64,000 bases of DNA from Ypsolopha sequella (GCA_934047225.1 OW203997.1:7054417-7118416); one strand, 5' to 3'. Positions 11,791 through 23,329 are shown, numbered from the stretch's first letter. Numbers and translations: made by a program. Notes: a model not told the origin generated them from the letters alone.

Positions 11791-11939
11791 AAGGTGTTTG
11801 TAGACTCCGATTTAATCAATATACGTAAAACATATAATCAATACATATAATAAAATAGTTGAACCCAGTATATCTGTACATTGAAGAAAATTAATAAAAT
11901 TAGAAATGGGGTGACCAAAAAAGAGTAACAGAACACTAA

Positions 11940-12256
11940 TCTGTGATTTTTAGAATTATTTTCTGTCTGTCTGTTTATTTGTTTGTTCACGCACATCTCT
12001 AAAACCACTGAACGGCTTTGAGTGCAGTTTTCTTTATTATAATTGTAGTGACCCTAGTCAACATATCAATTCTTCAAGGCCGTTTTTGGTCACAGCGACT
12101 GTCACTGCTGAGAGCGGCGCTGATGAGCTGTAAGGGAAGTTATAGGCTGTAAGGGAAGAACATATAGGCTGTAAGGGAAGTTAATGAAATAACGTCATAA
12201 ACCAAAAACGGGGCAGAGTTGAATAAACGCGGGCGGAGCCGCGGGCAACTGGTTAG
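11940..12256. repeat. Dispersed repeat ending 'gggcggagccgcgggcaact'
   Basis: Starts near a gtctgtctgtttatttgttt run and closes with 'gcgggcggagccgcgggc', a terminal pattern seen in abundant arthropod repeats. It holds an internal duplication 'taggctgtaagggaag' (about 12145-12180). No second copy in this window. Confidence 0.4.
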
Positions 12257-13143
12257 TAAACATTAATTAGCGGTTTGATACGCTGTTTTGCACGTAATTT
12301 ATCATCAACCACAAATCCCTAATTTTTGAACAACCCTAACTTTACTTCTATAATAAAATTCCAAGCTATCGTAATTAAACTGTAACCTGCGTCTTCGTGA
12401 CCACATTTTTTTTATAAAAAGGTAAAATATTTTCTAATGACGGCGCGGCCGGATTGTAAAATCAAGATTTTTACGGTTATAAAAAAGAATTTAAGCGAAA
12501 AGCTCACTTTGACAAAAGTTTACTCCCATTCTTTGTGAAAAAGAATTTTATGGCAGCCAGGAGAAAAAGTTCCGTTTTATGTTTATTGAAGAATTGGATT
12601 CTCACAACAATTTTATTTTTACATTTACCATAAAATTATGCAACCATAAGAAATAAGAGCCCAAATATTGGATGCAAACCTATGAAATTGCCCAAATTTT
12701 CTTACAGATCCATGAGTTCATAATTCCTGTAATTCAATAGCTCTTTCCTTTTTTTGTTTTTTGTTTGAACGTTGATTTTAAGGTTTTACATCTACTATTT
12801 AGATTTTTTTGTTAGTTTGAAAACTAAATATAATCTTCAAAAACAGTTCGTCCTAAATGCCATCCATTTCCATAATAAGATTTGTAATGTGTTTTTACAG
12901 CTGACACTTTTAAAAATTAAATTAATGGTGCTGTTAGCTAATGTTGTCTCATACACAATAAAAATATAAAATTTAGATTTGTCATTCCCATAGAAATGCA
13001 AAAATATTAGTACTGTAACATATAGCTAGGCAATATGTTAGGTTTAGGTAAGCCTAGGTTTTATAGGTAGGTTAAAGGACTATTTGTTCGTGTTTAGTTG
13101 GCAATCGATAACTTTATGGATCGACATACGTCGTATTGACTGA
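12257..13143. other. No recognisable feature
   Basis: AT-rich. A 65-codon frame at 12772-12969 shows no family motif. Confidence 0.45.
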
Positions 13144-13389
13144 TTTATTTCGTGTTTTCCAAAAATAAATACAGAGCCAGTACAAAAGATCTTTCAGACA
13201 AAACACGAGCAAGATTCCTTAGAGAGTCCCATCGATGTGAAGGTGGCTCTCCAGAAAGATTCTTTGAAGAGTCCTATCGGTGCGAAGGTGGTTCTCCATC
13301 TAAAAAATATTCCTTCTAGAGTTTTGAAGAAATACGACAAGCAAGTGCTCTACGAGATTCAGAGCTCCCCTCCCTTAATGTATGTGTGA
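13144..13389 (+). CDS. Candidate small exon or relic frame with a 15-residue tandem repeat
   Basis: Plus-strand frame of about 81 codons between stops, with no initial ATG. It contains two adjacent 45-bp units that read DSLESPIDVKVALQK and DSLKSPIGAKVVLHL; the nucleotide copies differ at several sites but keep the frame. Upstream lies an acceptor-like 'ttttccaaaaataaatacag' (to 13174), downstream a donor-like AAT|GTATGT (exon end 13379). Protein not recognised. It may be an exon of a host gene, part of an unknown mobile element, or chance. Confidence 0.25.
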   Translation, partial: FISCFPKINTEPVQKIFQTKHEQDSLESPIDVKVALQKDSLKSPIGAKVVLHLKNIPSRVLKKYDKQVLYEIQSSPPLMYV

Positions 13390-14215
13390 AAATTTTGAAG
13401 AAAATAGAAAAAAAGAAATAATACAAGAAAGTCAAAGTAAAAAAAAGTGGTATAATTCAGCAAAATCCCTACGAGATCCCGAGTAGACTGTGTGCATATT
13501 CATATTACAGTACTGAGAATTGAGTTTTCTTCAAATTCTCCATACAAAACGGACAATTTATAGGTTTGCAACTTATACTTATTCTGTAGAGACGTTATTG
13601 ATTTGTTCTATATTCATAGCTTAATATGGTCACGACCTAAATAGGTTTGATTTAGCTAGGCCAGCCGGGATTTTTACGAGAATTTCTGAATGATGAAAAT
13701 AAAATATTGTTATGGATTTGAAATTTAGACTAGTAGGTGATTGGATGGTAATTTTATAAGTTCGTTTTAATTCATAATTTTACTTCAAAAAGTGAATAAT
13801 TATAATCTGTGGTAGAGGTAATTGCAATAAAATCGTTAGTGGGTTTAAGGCAAAAAAAAAAACTAGATTCCAAGGGTTTCTCGTCAGACACGTTAAAGTA
13901 AAAAAAAGCAGTGCATTTTGTCTTAGATACAACCGTTAATTATTTAAGTGGATACTGCTTAAGTTGCCTCTTTACTCAGTCAAAGAGGAAGGAATTAAAG
14001 ACAGCCATACATACCACTTTAATATGGTAAGTGGTGGCAGCGCAATCACCCACAATGTATTTTTTTCGATCAAATAAGCGTAACTTATCTTAAATAATAA
14101 CTACTTATAAATAATAAACGATTTAAAACTTATAATTTTGTAGGAATCAAAATTATCTCTCGTTAAAAGAAACTGTCAACAAATGCGCAGATCAAGTCAA
14201 TAAGCGAAGACACGC
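13390..14215. other. No recognisable feature
   Basis: AT-rich; A-runs at 13851-13862 and similar; nothing supported. Confidence 0.45.
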
Positions 14216-14577
14216 TCAGAGCGAGAGGGGCGGTTTCAGGGCGAAAGCGAAAAATTATATTTTTATAATTTTTATAAAAAAACTAAAATAGCTAACAAAA
14301 TTTCAAATATCAAATCTCTAGATATTGTTGTATAAAATATGTTTGAGTTCTGTATATGGTTCCTATTCGTCAAACGAGGACAAAAAGTGTGTTTGAAGAC
14401 CTCATTTCAACAATTATTTCTATGGAGGAAAATTTATCCAAACATGTTTTCCAATTTTAAAACCCTAGATTATATACTTAAAATGCTATACCAGAAATTT
14501 ATTAAAATTTTCCGTGTATTTAATGAAATACAAAAAAAAGAAGCACCTTTATTTTTTTACATATCGCCTTAAAGTTA
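14216..14577. repeat. Repeat family 'gcgatatgcg...ctctcgcac', copy 3
   Basis: Same orientation as 11428-11790: opens 'gagcgagaggggcggtttca' and ends 'acatatcgccttaaa'. It shares the internal blocks 'atatcaaatctctagatatt' and 'aaaaccctagattatata'. Confidence 0.65.
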
Positions 14578-15370
14578 TTTTTCCATGTAAAAATACCTTT
14601 ATTGTCAAGTACTAAATATGAAAATTCCTTGATTTGCAAGACTTCTTTCGCGAATCCGGAAGTGACGTATAAGTTCTGAACAGGCCATCCTATACGAGAT
14701 TGCGAACATCGGAGTATTGACTTAAAAATATCAGTTTTTTTCTAGTCTGCCTATCTATATTTCTGCATCCACGAAATTTAGGTACAAATTACTGGGTTTT
14801 TTAGTTGTACCAAAGATAACACTTTGGTAATGTCTTGTGAATTCTTGGTAATGTCAACAACTATGTATTGTGACATGTCTTCTTCCAAATATATTTTTTC
14901 TCTCTTTTTTATTTTTGACTAGTGAATCTGCCCTCGCGTAAAGATCACTGTTATATCTTTCCTTATTATTATATTATTTTGCACATAAAAACAAACAAAC
15001 AAAATAATAATTGTTTATTTATTTAAGATACATTTGTAGAAGATACAAAAAACATTGATGGTGGACGAGATTAAAGGTACAGTTCTGTTGTACGTTCCTT
15101 ATAAATGTATACATCCTTCGCAAATAATATTTAAAACTATATAACAGAAAACATCGGTAACTTCTAAAATTACACATAACAGAAGAGCTTAAGATAAAAT
15201 ATGAGCTTAAAAAAATATATATGTGAACTTAAAAAAAGAAAAATAAATATTAACATAATGTCATAACTTTTGCAATTTTCTGTTTGTAATAATTGAGTGA
15301 GTCAGAGAAAATATCGATGTCAGGATCTTTAATACAAATGGTTTTGTGTAGCTTTGGCAAATTCTATTGA
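14578..15370. other. No recognisable feature
   Basis: AT-rich sequence with a TTTATTTATTT patch near 15013; possibly a LINE tail, but not supported further. Confidence 0.4.
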
Positions 15371-15905
15371 TTTTTTTTTTTTTTTTTTGTTTATTTATTC
15401 ATAGTTAAATTTATTTACATATTTAAGAGTTTAAAGCCATCCGACTAAAACCACATGGTTTATGCGCGGTATGGCGAGATCGCAAACTTTATGCTAAACT
15501 AACTAAACTAATTCTAACTTATATTATGTTAAATAACATCACGCAGCCACAGGCTGCTGATGTTGAAGAAAATAAAGCTTTATGGCACTTTTTCGCTTTT
15601 TATTATTATTTAAGTTTTTTAGTCTATCTAATGTATGGGTAGGTAGTGTGATGGGGGAGTGTGTGCCTGTGTTGGTTCTGGTTTGGGATCCTTTTTAGAT
15701 TTTTGTAATGGTTTGTCGTGGAAAATTATAGGAAGCTATTAAGGAAATTATCCCTAATATATCGCTGCAGGTGATTTTACCATTGATGGTTTTATGCAGG
15801 AAAATGAGGTCATGTATAGTGCGGCGGTTTCTTAGTGATGCCATTTTCAAAAACTTTAGACGCTGGTCATATGGACTTCTGTGGGAGACGCCTGAGGACA
15901 CAAAG
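15371..15905 (-). mobile_element. 5'-truncated LINE 3' end with poly(A) tail
   Basis: Reading the minus strand: a coding remnant (15905-15692), about 300 bp of 3' UTR, then an A-run (plus-strand T-run 15371-15388). The A tail, 5' truncation and post-RT peptide are typical of a dead non-LTR retrotransposon copy of jockey/CR1-like type. A copy of the ~395-bp repeat abuts its 5' side. Confidence 0.65.
15695..15901 (-). pseudogene. LINE polyprotein C-terminal fragment
   Basis: The minus-strand peptide contains YDQRLKFLKMASLRNRR followed by HDLIFLHKTING and an Ile-rich end. This fits the region after the reverse transcriptase domain in jockey/CR1-type LINE proteins (R-L-x-x-L-x-L-x-x-R-R then L-x-x-x-x-K-x-x-x-G). 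Upstream domains are missing. Confidence 0.6.
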
Positions 15906-15918
15906 GCAAGATTATTTT

Positions 15919-16178
15919 ATTTTTCAATGCATGTGCTAGTAAAGGCCCACTTTTTATGCATCAAAACCGAACAGAAAGTTGATTATTTTGCCCTAGGGCT
16001 TTATTATTATTTTTTTTTATTTATTTGCAATGGTTGGCTAACCTGCAGCCTTTCCTGTGTACCATAGATGTTATACTTTTTTTTCCACTGTTTAACGGCT
16101 CTGGATACAATCCTTTTGAGCCAATCATTTTAATTTCCTCACACTATGCATTGAAAAACGTAGTATGATACACGGGCG
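15919..16178 (-). repeat. ~395-bp repeat family, copy A (truncated)
   Basis: Reversed relative to copies at 22801 and 38644. It holds the 'ttttcaatgcatgtgct' end through 'tagtatgatacacgggcg', but lacks the palindromic half and runs straight into copy B at 'gtaattta'. This gives a head-to-tail dimer with one half missing. Confidence 0.8.
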
Positions 16179-16185
16179 TAATTTA

Positions 16186-16580
16186 TTTTTCAATGCATGT
16201 GCTCGTAAAGGCCCACTTTTTATGCATCAAAACCGAACAGAAAGTTGATTATTTTGCCCTAGGGCTTTATTATTTTTTTTTTTTAAATTTGTTTACAATG
16301 GTTGGCTAACCTGCAGCCTTTCCTGTGTACCATAGACGTTATACTTTTTTTTCCACTGTTTAACGGCTCTGGATACAGTCCTTTTGACCCAATTATAATT
16401 TAAAGTTCACAAGATTATATTTGTTTTCATTTCCTCACACTATGCATTGCAAAATGTAGTATGATACACGGGCGTAAAAGCAATAAATTACTCGGTTACG
16501 TTTAAAACACTCGCTACGCTCGTGTTTTAAATCGTCCTCGTAATTTATTCCTTTGCGCCCTTGTAGCATAAACTACTATT
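16186..16580 (-). repeat. ~395-bp repeat family, copy B (complete)
   Basis: Full-length copy: one end 'ttttcaatgcatgtgctcgt', the other 'gtagcataaactactatt'. The latter half is an imperfect palindrome centred on 'cactcgctacgctcgtg'. Six copies (A-F) occur in the window. Open frames shared by copies are not intact, so it is non-coding. Superfamily not determined. Confidence 0.8.
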
Positions 16581-17253
16581 ATTGTAATGTGAAAACTATG
16601 ATGAGCATAAAAAGTTATTATTGCAGGTGTAGCGCTCTGAAACATACACTTTATACAATTATTATAGTATAAAATAAACAACATCTTTTTATTCCGACTT
16701 GTGAGAGGTTTATTATTATATGTACACGTACATTCCTACTAAAATAATTTAGAGGTCCGCAGAAGAAATATAAAAAAGGCCTTTTTATGTCATCCCATTT
16801 TTATTTCCTCATTTACGAGATACTTTTTCATATTTAAGCTTTAAGCAATGGCCACTAAAATATTAATATTGCGGGCTAGCAACACTGAAAATTACGAGCT
16901 CATATAGAGTATTATGAAGGTAACCCTGGCTTACCGTGAAACTTACTATTTGTGATCCTACCTTCATAGTCTTTTACGATTATTAGCTGGCAATACCATT
17001 TAATGATTATACTTTTATGATAATGGTGTATGGACATATTAAATTGTGGGTATTTTTGGCGAAATGCTTGTAATATAAAGGTAAAAGGGCATCTTCATAT
17101 AATTTTCTCCTTTTTATTACGAAGTGATTATAATATGATTATTCATATAAAAGAAGCCAGACATAGTCGTGAAGAATAGTAAAGCAATAAAGGAATCCTT
17201 TCTCAGACCGGATTACAAACAAAATATCATAGAAAAATACATAGTGAATGTAT
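16581..17253. other. No recognisable feature
   Basis: AT-rich; a few short inverted words; nothing supported. Confidence 0.45.
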
Positions 17254-17640
17254 GTACCTAATTTTATTTCCATCTATCCATTCATCAACCTGTCTTCGTC
17301 CAATGGTGGATATGGGCCTTTCCAAGAATTCGCTACTGTTGGAGGTCCTTCTGGAAGAAATGCCCATACTCATACACGCTGGGCAGGCTGGTGGGCACGG
17401 TGCCGAAACCCTCGCACCAGTGACGCCGCTGCCCGTCACCAGTCTGTTTTTTTAGTAAGGCTGGCAATTAGGGCTGGATATACCGTCATCAGTTGGTCCC
17501 AGGCATGGTGGGCCACCTAGTTGTGCTTGAGAGCTGTCCTCTTACTTTCCCCCGAATAACTTCGGAGGTTTTGCGAGTAATGTGGTGGTACCTCCACAGT
17601 CGAGCTCAGCATCAGCTCTACCACCTAGCTACTTTTATGT
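17254..17640. repeat. Dispersed repeat, copy 1 of 2 (inverse of 23330-23725)
   Basis: GC-richer than its surroundings. Shares with 23330-23725, in opposite orientation, 'gggctggatataccgtcatc'-type text, 'cccaggcatggtgggccacc' and 'agctgtcctcttac'. It ends near an 'aaataaataaatcaa' patch. Probably an old SINE or LINE piece; class undetermined. Confidence 0.6.
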
Positions 17641-17936
17641 AGTTTTTTAAATAAATAAATCAAGTATTTAGCACAAAAAAGTGACATTTACCTAAGCAAA
17701 GAAACACAGAAGCACTAGGGTCAGAAATGAAATAAAATGAAATAATTTTTTTTATGTAATGTAGGTATATCATATACTCTTATTACAGCTCGGTTTTTAC
17801 GTAATATAATTAAATAATCTATGTCTTATAGTTTTGTATAATAAATAACAATATAGGGAATTATACAAAAAAATAATAATACAATAAAGAATAATTAATA
17901 CTACAAATATATGCAATACAAATAATAAATATGTAT

Positions 17937-18012
17937 TGCTTAACTCTGCCTATTCGATAAGTCTTGCTAAGAAGAAGAGCAAGAAACTGAGCAAGATTAT
18001 GTCTTTTTTAAG
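17937..18012. repeat. Fragment of the 'attcgattagtcttgctaag' repeat family
   Basis: 'cctattcgataagtcttgct' and 'gaagaagagcaagaaactga' match the end of the copies at 21400-21660 and 27525-27770. Only ~75 bp is present. Confidence 0.5.
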
Positions 18013-18264
18013 AGGCGGAGCTTCTGCTACGACGTAGCATAATATCGCGTAACGGGTAGCATGTTGTAACATCACGAGGCGTAGCGATTACGTTTATTTT
18101 TGGCTTTGTTTTTATGATGTTGTGTTATTGAATATATATAAAATAATATCATTGCCGACATTTCATTGGATTAGTTTATATATTTTTTTCTCAAGTTTAT
18201 TTAAGTTTTAGTTTGATATAAAATACAGTATCAATAAATGAGTATAAGTATTGATAACAATAAT

Positions 18265-18436
18265 AAATGATAAGAATAACATAAAACAACGTAAAATAAA
18301 CTTTTAGTCAGATATATTTCAAGCCATTCGGGCCCGGCATCAGTCACAATGAAGTACATGATGCCGGGCCCAAATGGCCCGAAATATATCTCACTAAAAT
18401 TTTATTTTACGTTGTTTTATGTTATTCTTATCATTT
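18265..18436. mobile_element. 172-bp palindromic MITE
   Basis: Near-perfect inverted arms of about 75 bp: 'aaatgataagaataacataa' at the left and its complement at the right, with 'gggcccggcatca' / 'tgatgccgggccc' flanking a ~15-bp loop. A fragment of the loop end ('tgatgccgggcccagt') recurs at 35223-35260. Target duplication not resolved. Confidence 0.75.
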
Positions 18437-18477
18437 AAAAAGACAAAAAAGTCAGTATTTAATATTTATTTAGATAA

Positions 18478-18680
18478 AAATAATAATAATAAGTTATTTA
18501 TTCTCAAAAATGGTACATGTTTACACAATTTATGTCAGTTAGTTACAAAGAAGTTTAAAAAATGTTGGCATAGTGTAAGAGATTAGGAGCATCTGCTGCT
18601 AAGTATGTTGTAAGCCTGAATTTCAGCATACAGATGATGTCTATCTTTTGGGTATGCCATCTAATAATTTTTAGAGAATG
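18478..18680 (-). mobile_element. Probable LINE 3' end with (ATA)n tail
   Basis: A (TAA)n patch at 18479-18492 is followed by 'gttatttattctcaaaaatg', i.e. AATAAA read on the minus strand. This arrangement recurs at other LINE ends in the window. No coding part is recognised. Confidence 0.35.
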
Positions 18681-19945
18681 TTACTTATCTTACAATTTAT
18701 ACAAGGCTGTTTTTATAAGCCAAAATTGTGAAAAAGTAGAAACATAAAACCCAGCTTATTTGATACGTAGAAAAACCGAGTCTTTCTGCATTATTTACAA
18801 ATTTTCAACCGGGTGGAATTTGTTACAACTTATCCCCCATCATAATGCTAAGAAGTTTTGTTTTGTTAGAGGACAAGGAAAACAGCAAAACCAAAAACAA
18901 ATAAAAAATACCCAGTTAGATTTATTACGGCAACCATGAAATTAAGTAGAAGTAATATTTATTTGGTAGTTCCTCTGGCGTCTTTTTTATGTTTACTTTT
19001 GGTAACGATTTTAATTAAAACTTCATTCCCTGAATTTATCCTTTGGGTCATCATAAAATATCTGAAAAGGTACTCACAATTTTAATTACGACCAGCAGAC
19101 CGTAAGATTACATCTATTTATTATATTCTGATTTATTAAACCCTGTTTCGTGGACATTATTTTAACATTCATAAACTTTCAGTAGTGTTTTAAAGTAGAC
19201 TTAGATTTGTTTAAGTTGTACTTACGTAATAAACATTGAAACCTCTTGTGTTTTTATGTACGCTCTTAGAGAATATGTATGGAATAAAACCTGCAGACTT
19301 ACGTGTAACCTACTACCAAAGATAAAGATGTGAAATCGAACTAGTCAAAATAGCAGACGAATAGAAATATCAGGCCTTACGTCTCTCTATAAATATAACG
19401 GTAAGTACACACACGCGAATTGCGCGGTTTTCGGCGTTTCACCCCACATCTCATTTTCTTGAACAAACACCGCTATCGGTAGTGTAACGCTTACCAAAGA
19501 AACGTTCTCTCAAATACTCTCAATTTCCACATCAAACAGTCTTCGGCTCTCTTTATTTCCTTTGACCTTGCAAATATATGAAACTCAAACCCACAGTTCT
19601 CGACTAAGTACCTAACTACGCATAGGTTAAGAACTTTTTATTTTCCTTTTATGCTATGGAGAGTTCGAAAATTAAAAAAAAAGTTGATTATAACATTTTA
19701 ATTAAAAGTTTTGTACGTAATTCTGTTAAAAAAACAACGGTAAATAAAATATTTTTGATGATAGAGATTGATTTTATTTATATGAGCTTATGAAAGAAGT
19801 TTTATAAAATGCAACTTTTATGAATGCGAAGAACTGAAATCATTGCATGAAAGTAGTCGTAGCTGAAAGTTACAGTCGTGAACACATACTGAGGTAGCAG
19901 GGACAATAAAAGTTGTAAAGTGAAGTAGTGAGAAGTAGGTATAAA
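18681..19945. other. No recognised feature; putative intron side of the 19966 donor
   Basis: AT-rich sequence downstream (minus strand) of the exon candidate ending at 19966. No further exon recognised. Confidence 0.4.
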
Positions 19946-19965
19946 CTACAATGTGTTGGCGTTAC

Positions 19966-20140
19966 CTAGAGCAAACTTGACGCCAGTCCACGCCGTGCGG
20001 ACATAGTGGAAGAGGCGGCGGTAGAGCGGGCGGTGGCGGCGGCGGCGCGGCGCCTCCGCGTCGGGCGCCGGCGAGGGCGCGGGCTCCTCCTCGTCGCCCG
20101 CACCCCCGCGTCCCTCCACGCTCGTCGCCGTGGCACACAC
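19966..20140 (-). CDS. Candidate GC-rich 5' coding exon of the same unidentified gene
   Basis: Minus-strand frame with an acidic/Pro/Ala segment, then PRRRRHRPLYRRLFHY and VRTAWTGVKFAL, ending at CTAG|GTAACG (exon end 19966, phase 1). The tail parallels the exon ending at 7738: basic run, P-L-aromatic-x-R, aromatic residues, and a final CTA codon plus one base before the donor. Very GC-rich against AT-rich surroundings, as expected for a promoter-proximal exon. The frame stays open upstream of 20140 to a TAA near 20190 without any ATG, so the true start (another exon, an unseen acceptor, a non-ATG start or a base error) is unresolved. The product is not recognised. The plus-strand open frame over the same bases is taken as a shadow. 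Confidence 0.45.
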
Positions 20141-20258
20141 CCAGCTTTGCCGACGAAACGCTCCCGCCTCCTCAATGCAAACGCGCCTTTACGCACTCCA
20201 CGTCAGCACTCACAACATTCACATACATTGTCGCGTTGGTTTATTCACCGTCATAGAA

Positions 20259-20266
20259 CTTTTATA
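20259..20266 (-). promoter_or_regulatory. TATA-like box upstream of the 19966-20140 exon
   Basis: Minus strand reads TATAAAAG about 120 bp upstream of the GC-rich exon. A TCAGTT initiator-like word lies ~35 bp further upstream (near 20297-20302). Either could set transcription start for a minus-strand first exon. Only the words are seen; no expression evidence. Confidence 0.3.
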
Positions 20267-20329
20267 GACATTTTCGGTTCTATGCTCACGGACGAACTGA
20301 CTGTTCGGGTTAACTTGTTTTAGTTTTCG

Positions 20330-21055
20330 AACAAAATGGCAATTTTTTTTATCACGCACGGGTGGCGCACCATTCACGAAAATAGTCAATGAAACTGTAT
20401 CTAATATTCGCTATAACAAAGACTGAATTTATTTGTCTAATAAACAATGATCGTCGGCTGCTATAGGAAGTCAAAGATATCAAATTTCATGGACTACTCT
20501 CAAATAAAACTTTTAATTGGTTTTTGAGACACGGGCGCAACATTCAAACGGTTCACTGGTAAAATTTTCATTCGAAGTGCTACTTTTTCAATAAAGCTCG
20601 TCGGAGGCTTCAACGGAAATCTGTGGACAAAGAAAAAAGGAAGTTAGTACGTTAGTAGGGACAGAGGCGATGAAAATTAGTTTGTTGTTAAACAAGCAAC
20701 TCTCCTGACTTTTATTTTTGTTTTTTAATGAGTGGCGGACATTTTTTTTCTTTTTTTTTTCTTTTAGCTGGATTGAATATGCAAAATGGTAAACCTCGAC
20801 GTTGAGTTCACAAAGTGCTTCAGCAAGCCTAGTTTCAGTTTTAAGGCTTAAAAGTCTTTTTAAGTCCTTTTGTTTGGTTTTAATTATGAGTATGTTTTTA
20901 GTCAGCTTACGTTTTTTAATTTTGGCGGCTTTATGGCGAAATTGGGATAAAATATTTTTGTTCGGTAAATATTTCTCTCAAGGCCCTAGGTGTGATGGCA
21001 ACTTTGAATCAAATTTGTAACGACCATTTTAAGGGGAGAATTCAATGGCATGATT
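20330..21055. other. No recognised feature
   Basis: Region upstream (minus strand) of the candidate promoter; contains pyrimidine runs near 20740-20765 but nothing I can name. Confidence 0.4.
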
Positions 21056-21136
21056 TTGAACTGCAAAGCAGGTTTACATTTGGAATTGTAAAGCAGGTTT
21101 TACATTTTGAACTGCAAAGCAGGTTTTACATTTTGG
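21056..21136. repeat. Three tandem ~26-bp units
   Basis: Units built on 'aaagcaggttttacattt' start near 21065, 21090 and 21116, with slight variation (gaactgc / gaattgt before the core). Confidence 0.75.
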
Positions 21137-21399
21137 CTAGTTAGAAGTCGAGTAAACTAGCGTACTTTATTCAACTACTCTACCATATGCATTATCCCTC
21201 TACGCAAGTCTACGCTCCCAGACATCTAACAATTTTAGTACTATTTTGTAACTGTTAACATTAAGATAGTAATGTTTTTATTCCTTGTACTCTACCTGTG
21301 TAAACAATTACAACAACAGATACAATTAAATATCTTGTATTCTCTTATCCCTTGGTTAAAGTAGATATAAGTAATTTGATGTATAGTATAAGTTTATGT
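21137..21399. other. No recognisable feature
   Basis: AT-rich spacer between the tandem repeat and the next dispersed repeat. Confidence 0.45.
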
Positions 21400-21660
21400 T
21401 AAAAAAAAAGACATGATCTTGCCAAGTTTCTTGCTCGTTCTTCTTAGCAAGACTAATCGAATGGGCGGAGGTAGGCATGTATTTATATATGTAACCTATT
21501 ACTATGTAGTATATAGGATGGGATTTGGTCGGCCGCCTGGATTCGTGCTGGGGGCTCGGTTGGTAATCATTGAACCTTGTTCCTGGTCCCTGGCCGGGTC
21601 TCCGGTATGGGTTCGGGCGGTTGATTGGATTTCACCCTGTATAATAATATTTTACCTACA
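21400..21660. repeat. Dispersed repeat, inverse copy of 27525-27770
   Basis: 'cttcttagcaagactaatcg' near one end and 'ttggatttcaccctgtataa' at the other; the GC-rich middle ('ggtcggccgcctggattcgt', 'ccctggccgggtctccggta') is almost identical to the reverse complement of 27525-27770. Likely a LINE or SINE 3' region; class undetermined. Confidence 0.7.
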
Positions 21661-22800
21661 ATTTTAATCGTATGTATATTGCTACATAAATTAAATAATT
21701 AAATAGTTCATGTACATTTATTATTTTATTACATATATTTTTATAAGATTAAAATTTGACTTGTGAAACGTGTATTATATATACCTACTTTGCAAAATAA
21801 ACTTTTTAAATTTTAGAATTTTTGATTTTTTTTTGAAGCGCAACGTCATCGTCGCTTAGAGTCTTCACTAGCCCAGAAAAAGACAGTCTGTCGTTTATCT
21901 CGATCGTAGTATTTATTGCGGTGAGCCGTTTGTCTACATCATGTAACAGACACGGACGTAGATGAAAATACTTTGAGAAGCATGATTTAAGAAAAGTATT
22001 TAGGTAAGTTGAGCTTTTATGGCAAAGTAGTGTTATAATTATGTATTACTTTTGAAAATGACAACTCAACAACTTTGAAGCGTGTTAATAAATGTTGTGC
22101 ATGGTTTTATTTACACATTAATGCATAACATAACACAATTTTGCCAGAAAAGTCTAATTGACATTAAACTATTTTTCATATTTATTTATTCGCACAACAT
22201 GTAAATTACACAGATGTAGAACAATGGTGTATACATTTTTGATCATGATACCCTGTCAGGGTGCAGCAATTACATTTGTATTTCATATTATAACTATACT
22301 TAATTATTAAGTATTTATATTTGATTTTTACATTTATATTATTCGTGTATTATAATTATATATGTTAAACAAAGCATTTTGATTTAATTAATAGATTTTA
22401 CATTACGTCAGTATAAATAAAAGGAACATGATTATAATTTAATAGATGTATATTGTTTTTAGTTTTGCTTCATGATTCTAAAGGTTGCTTGCACACATAC
22501 ATATATCTAAATGCGAGATCAGCGAAATGAGCGTTTTTCTCGTTGTTTTTTTTTCTTAGTTCTTAGCTTTCCTCCAGACGGCGCTGTCCATGTCACCATA
22601 GATAAAACGTATTTCGTAGCAATCAATGTCAAAGTGGTTTTTCGTTTGTTTTGAATCAGTGCAAATTTTGTCTTTGATTCTGTTGCTATAGACTGCTAAA
22701 GATTACGACAGTGCCATTAAGGAATCTTATTTAAAACTAAATTTGACATTATGAAAAATGCTCATTGAGGAAAATTTAAACCATTGTTGCGTGTTACTAT
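21661..22800. other. No gene; possible LINE tail at 22176-22275
   Basis: 'atttatttattcgcacaaca' near 22180 resembles minus-strand LINE ends (AATAAATA plus short tail) seen elsewhere. The rest is AT-rich and unremarkable. Confidence 0.35.
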
Positions 22801-23193
22801 AACAGTAGTTTATGTTACAAGGGCGAAAAGGAATAAATTACGAGGACGATTTAAAACACGAGCGTAGCGAGTGTTTTAAACGTAACCGAGTAATTTATTG
22901 CTCTTACGCCCGTGTATCATACTACGTTTTTCAATGCATAGTGTGAGGGAATAAAACAAATATAATCTTGTGAACTTTAAATTATAATTGGCTCAAAAGG
23001 ACTGTACCCAGAGCCGTTAAACAGTGGAAAAAAAAGTTCAACATTTATGGTACACAGAAAAGGCTGCAGGTTAGCCAACCATTGTAAATAAATAAAAAAC
23101 ATAATAATAATAAAGCCCTAGGGCAAAATAATCGACATTCTGTTCGGTTTTGATCCATAAAAAGTGGGCCTTTACGAGCACTTGCATTGAAAA
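22801..23193 (+). repeat. ~395-bp repeat family, copy C
   Basis: Complete copy: 'acagtagtttatgttacaag' to 'gagcacttgcattgaaaa'. The palindromic half centres on 'cacgagcgtagcgagtg'. Differs from the others by scattered substitutions. Confidence 0.8.
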
Positions 23194-23329
23194 TGTCATT
23201 TATGTTAAACTCTTTATTCAAAAATAAAAAACTATCATAAGTTGTACGTTTCGGAACCAGACCTGTCACAACCAACCTTTAAACAAATAAATTTGATAAA
23301 CAGCGATATCTCATTCGGGCCGGACTCTC

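Noticed and set aside
15771..16067. 98-codon plus-strand frame
   Set aside because: It runs from a reversed LINE remnant into a non-coding repeat copy; other copies of that repeat do not keep the frame.
20006..20323. 105-codon plus-strand frame in the GC-rich block
   Set aside because: Low-complexity Arg/Ala composition, no ATG start; taken as the shadow of the minus-strand exon candidate.
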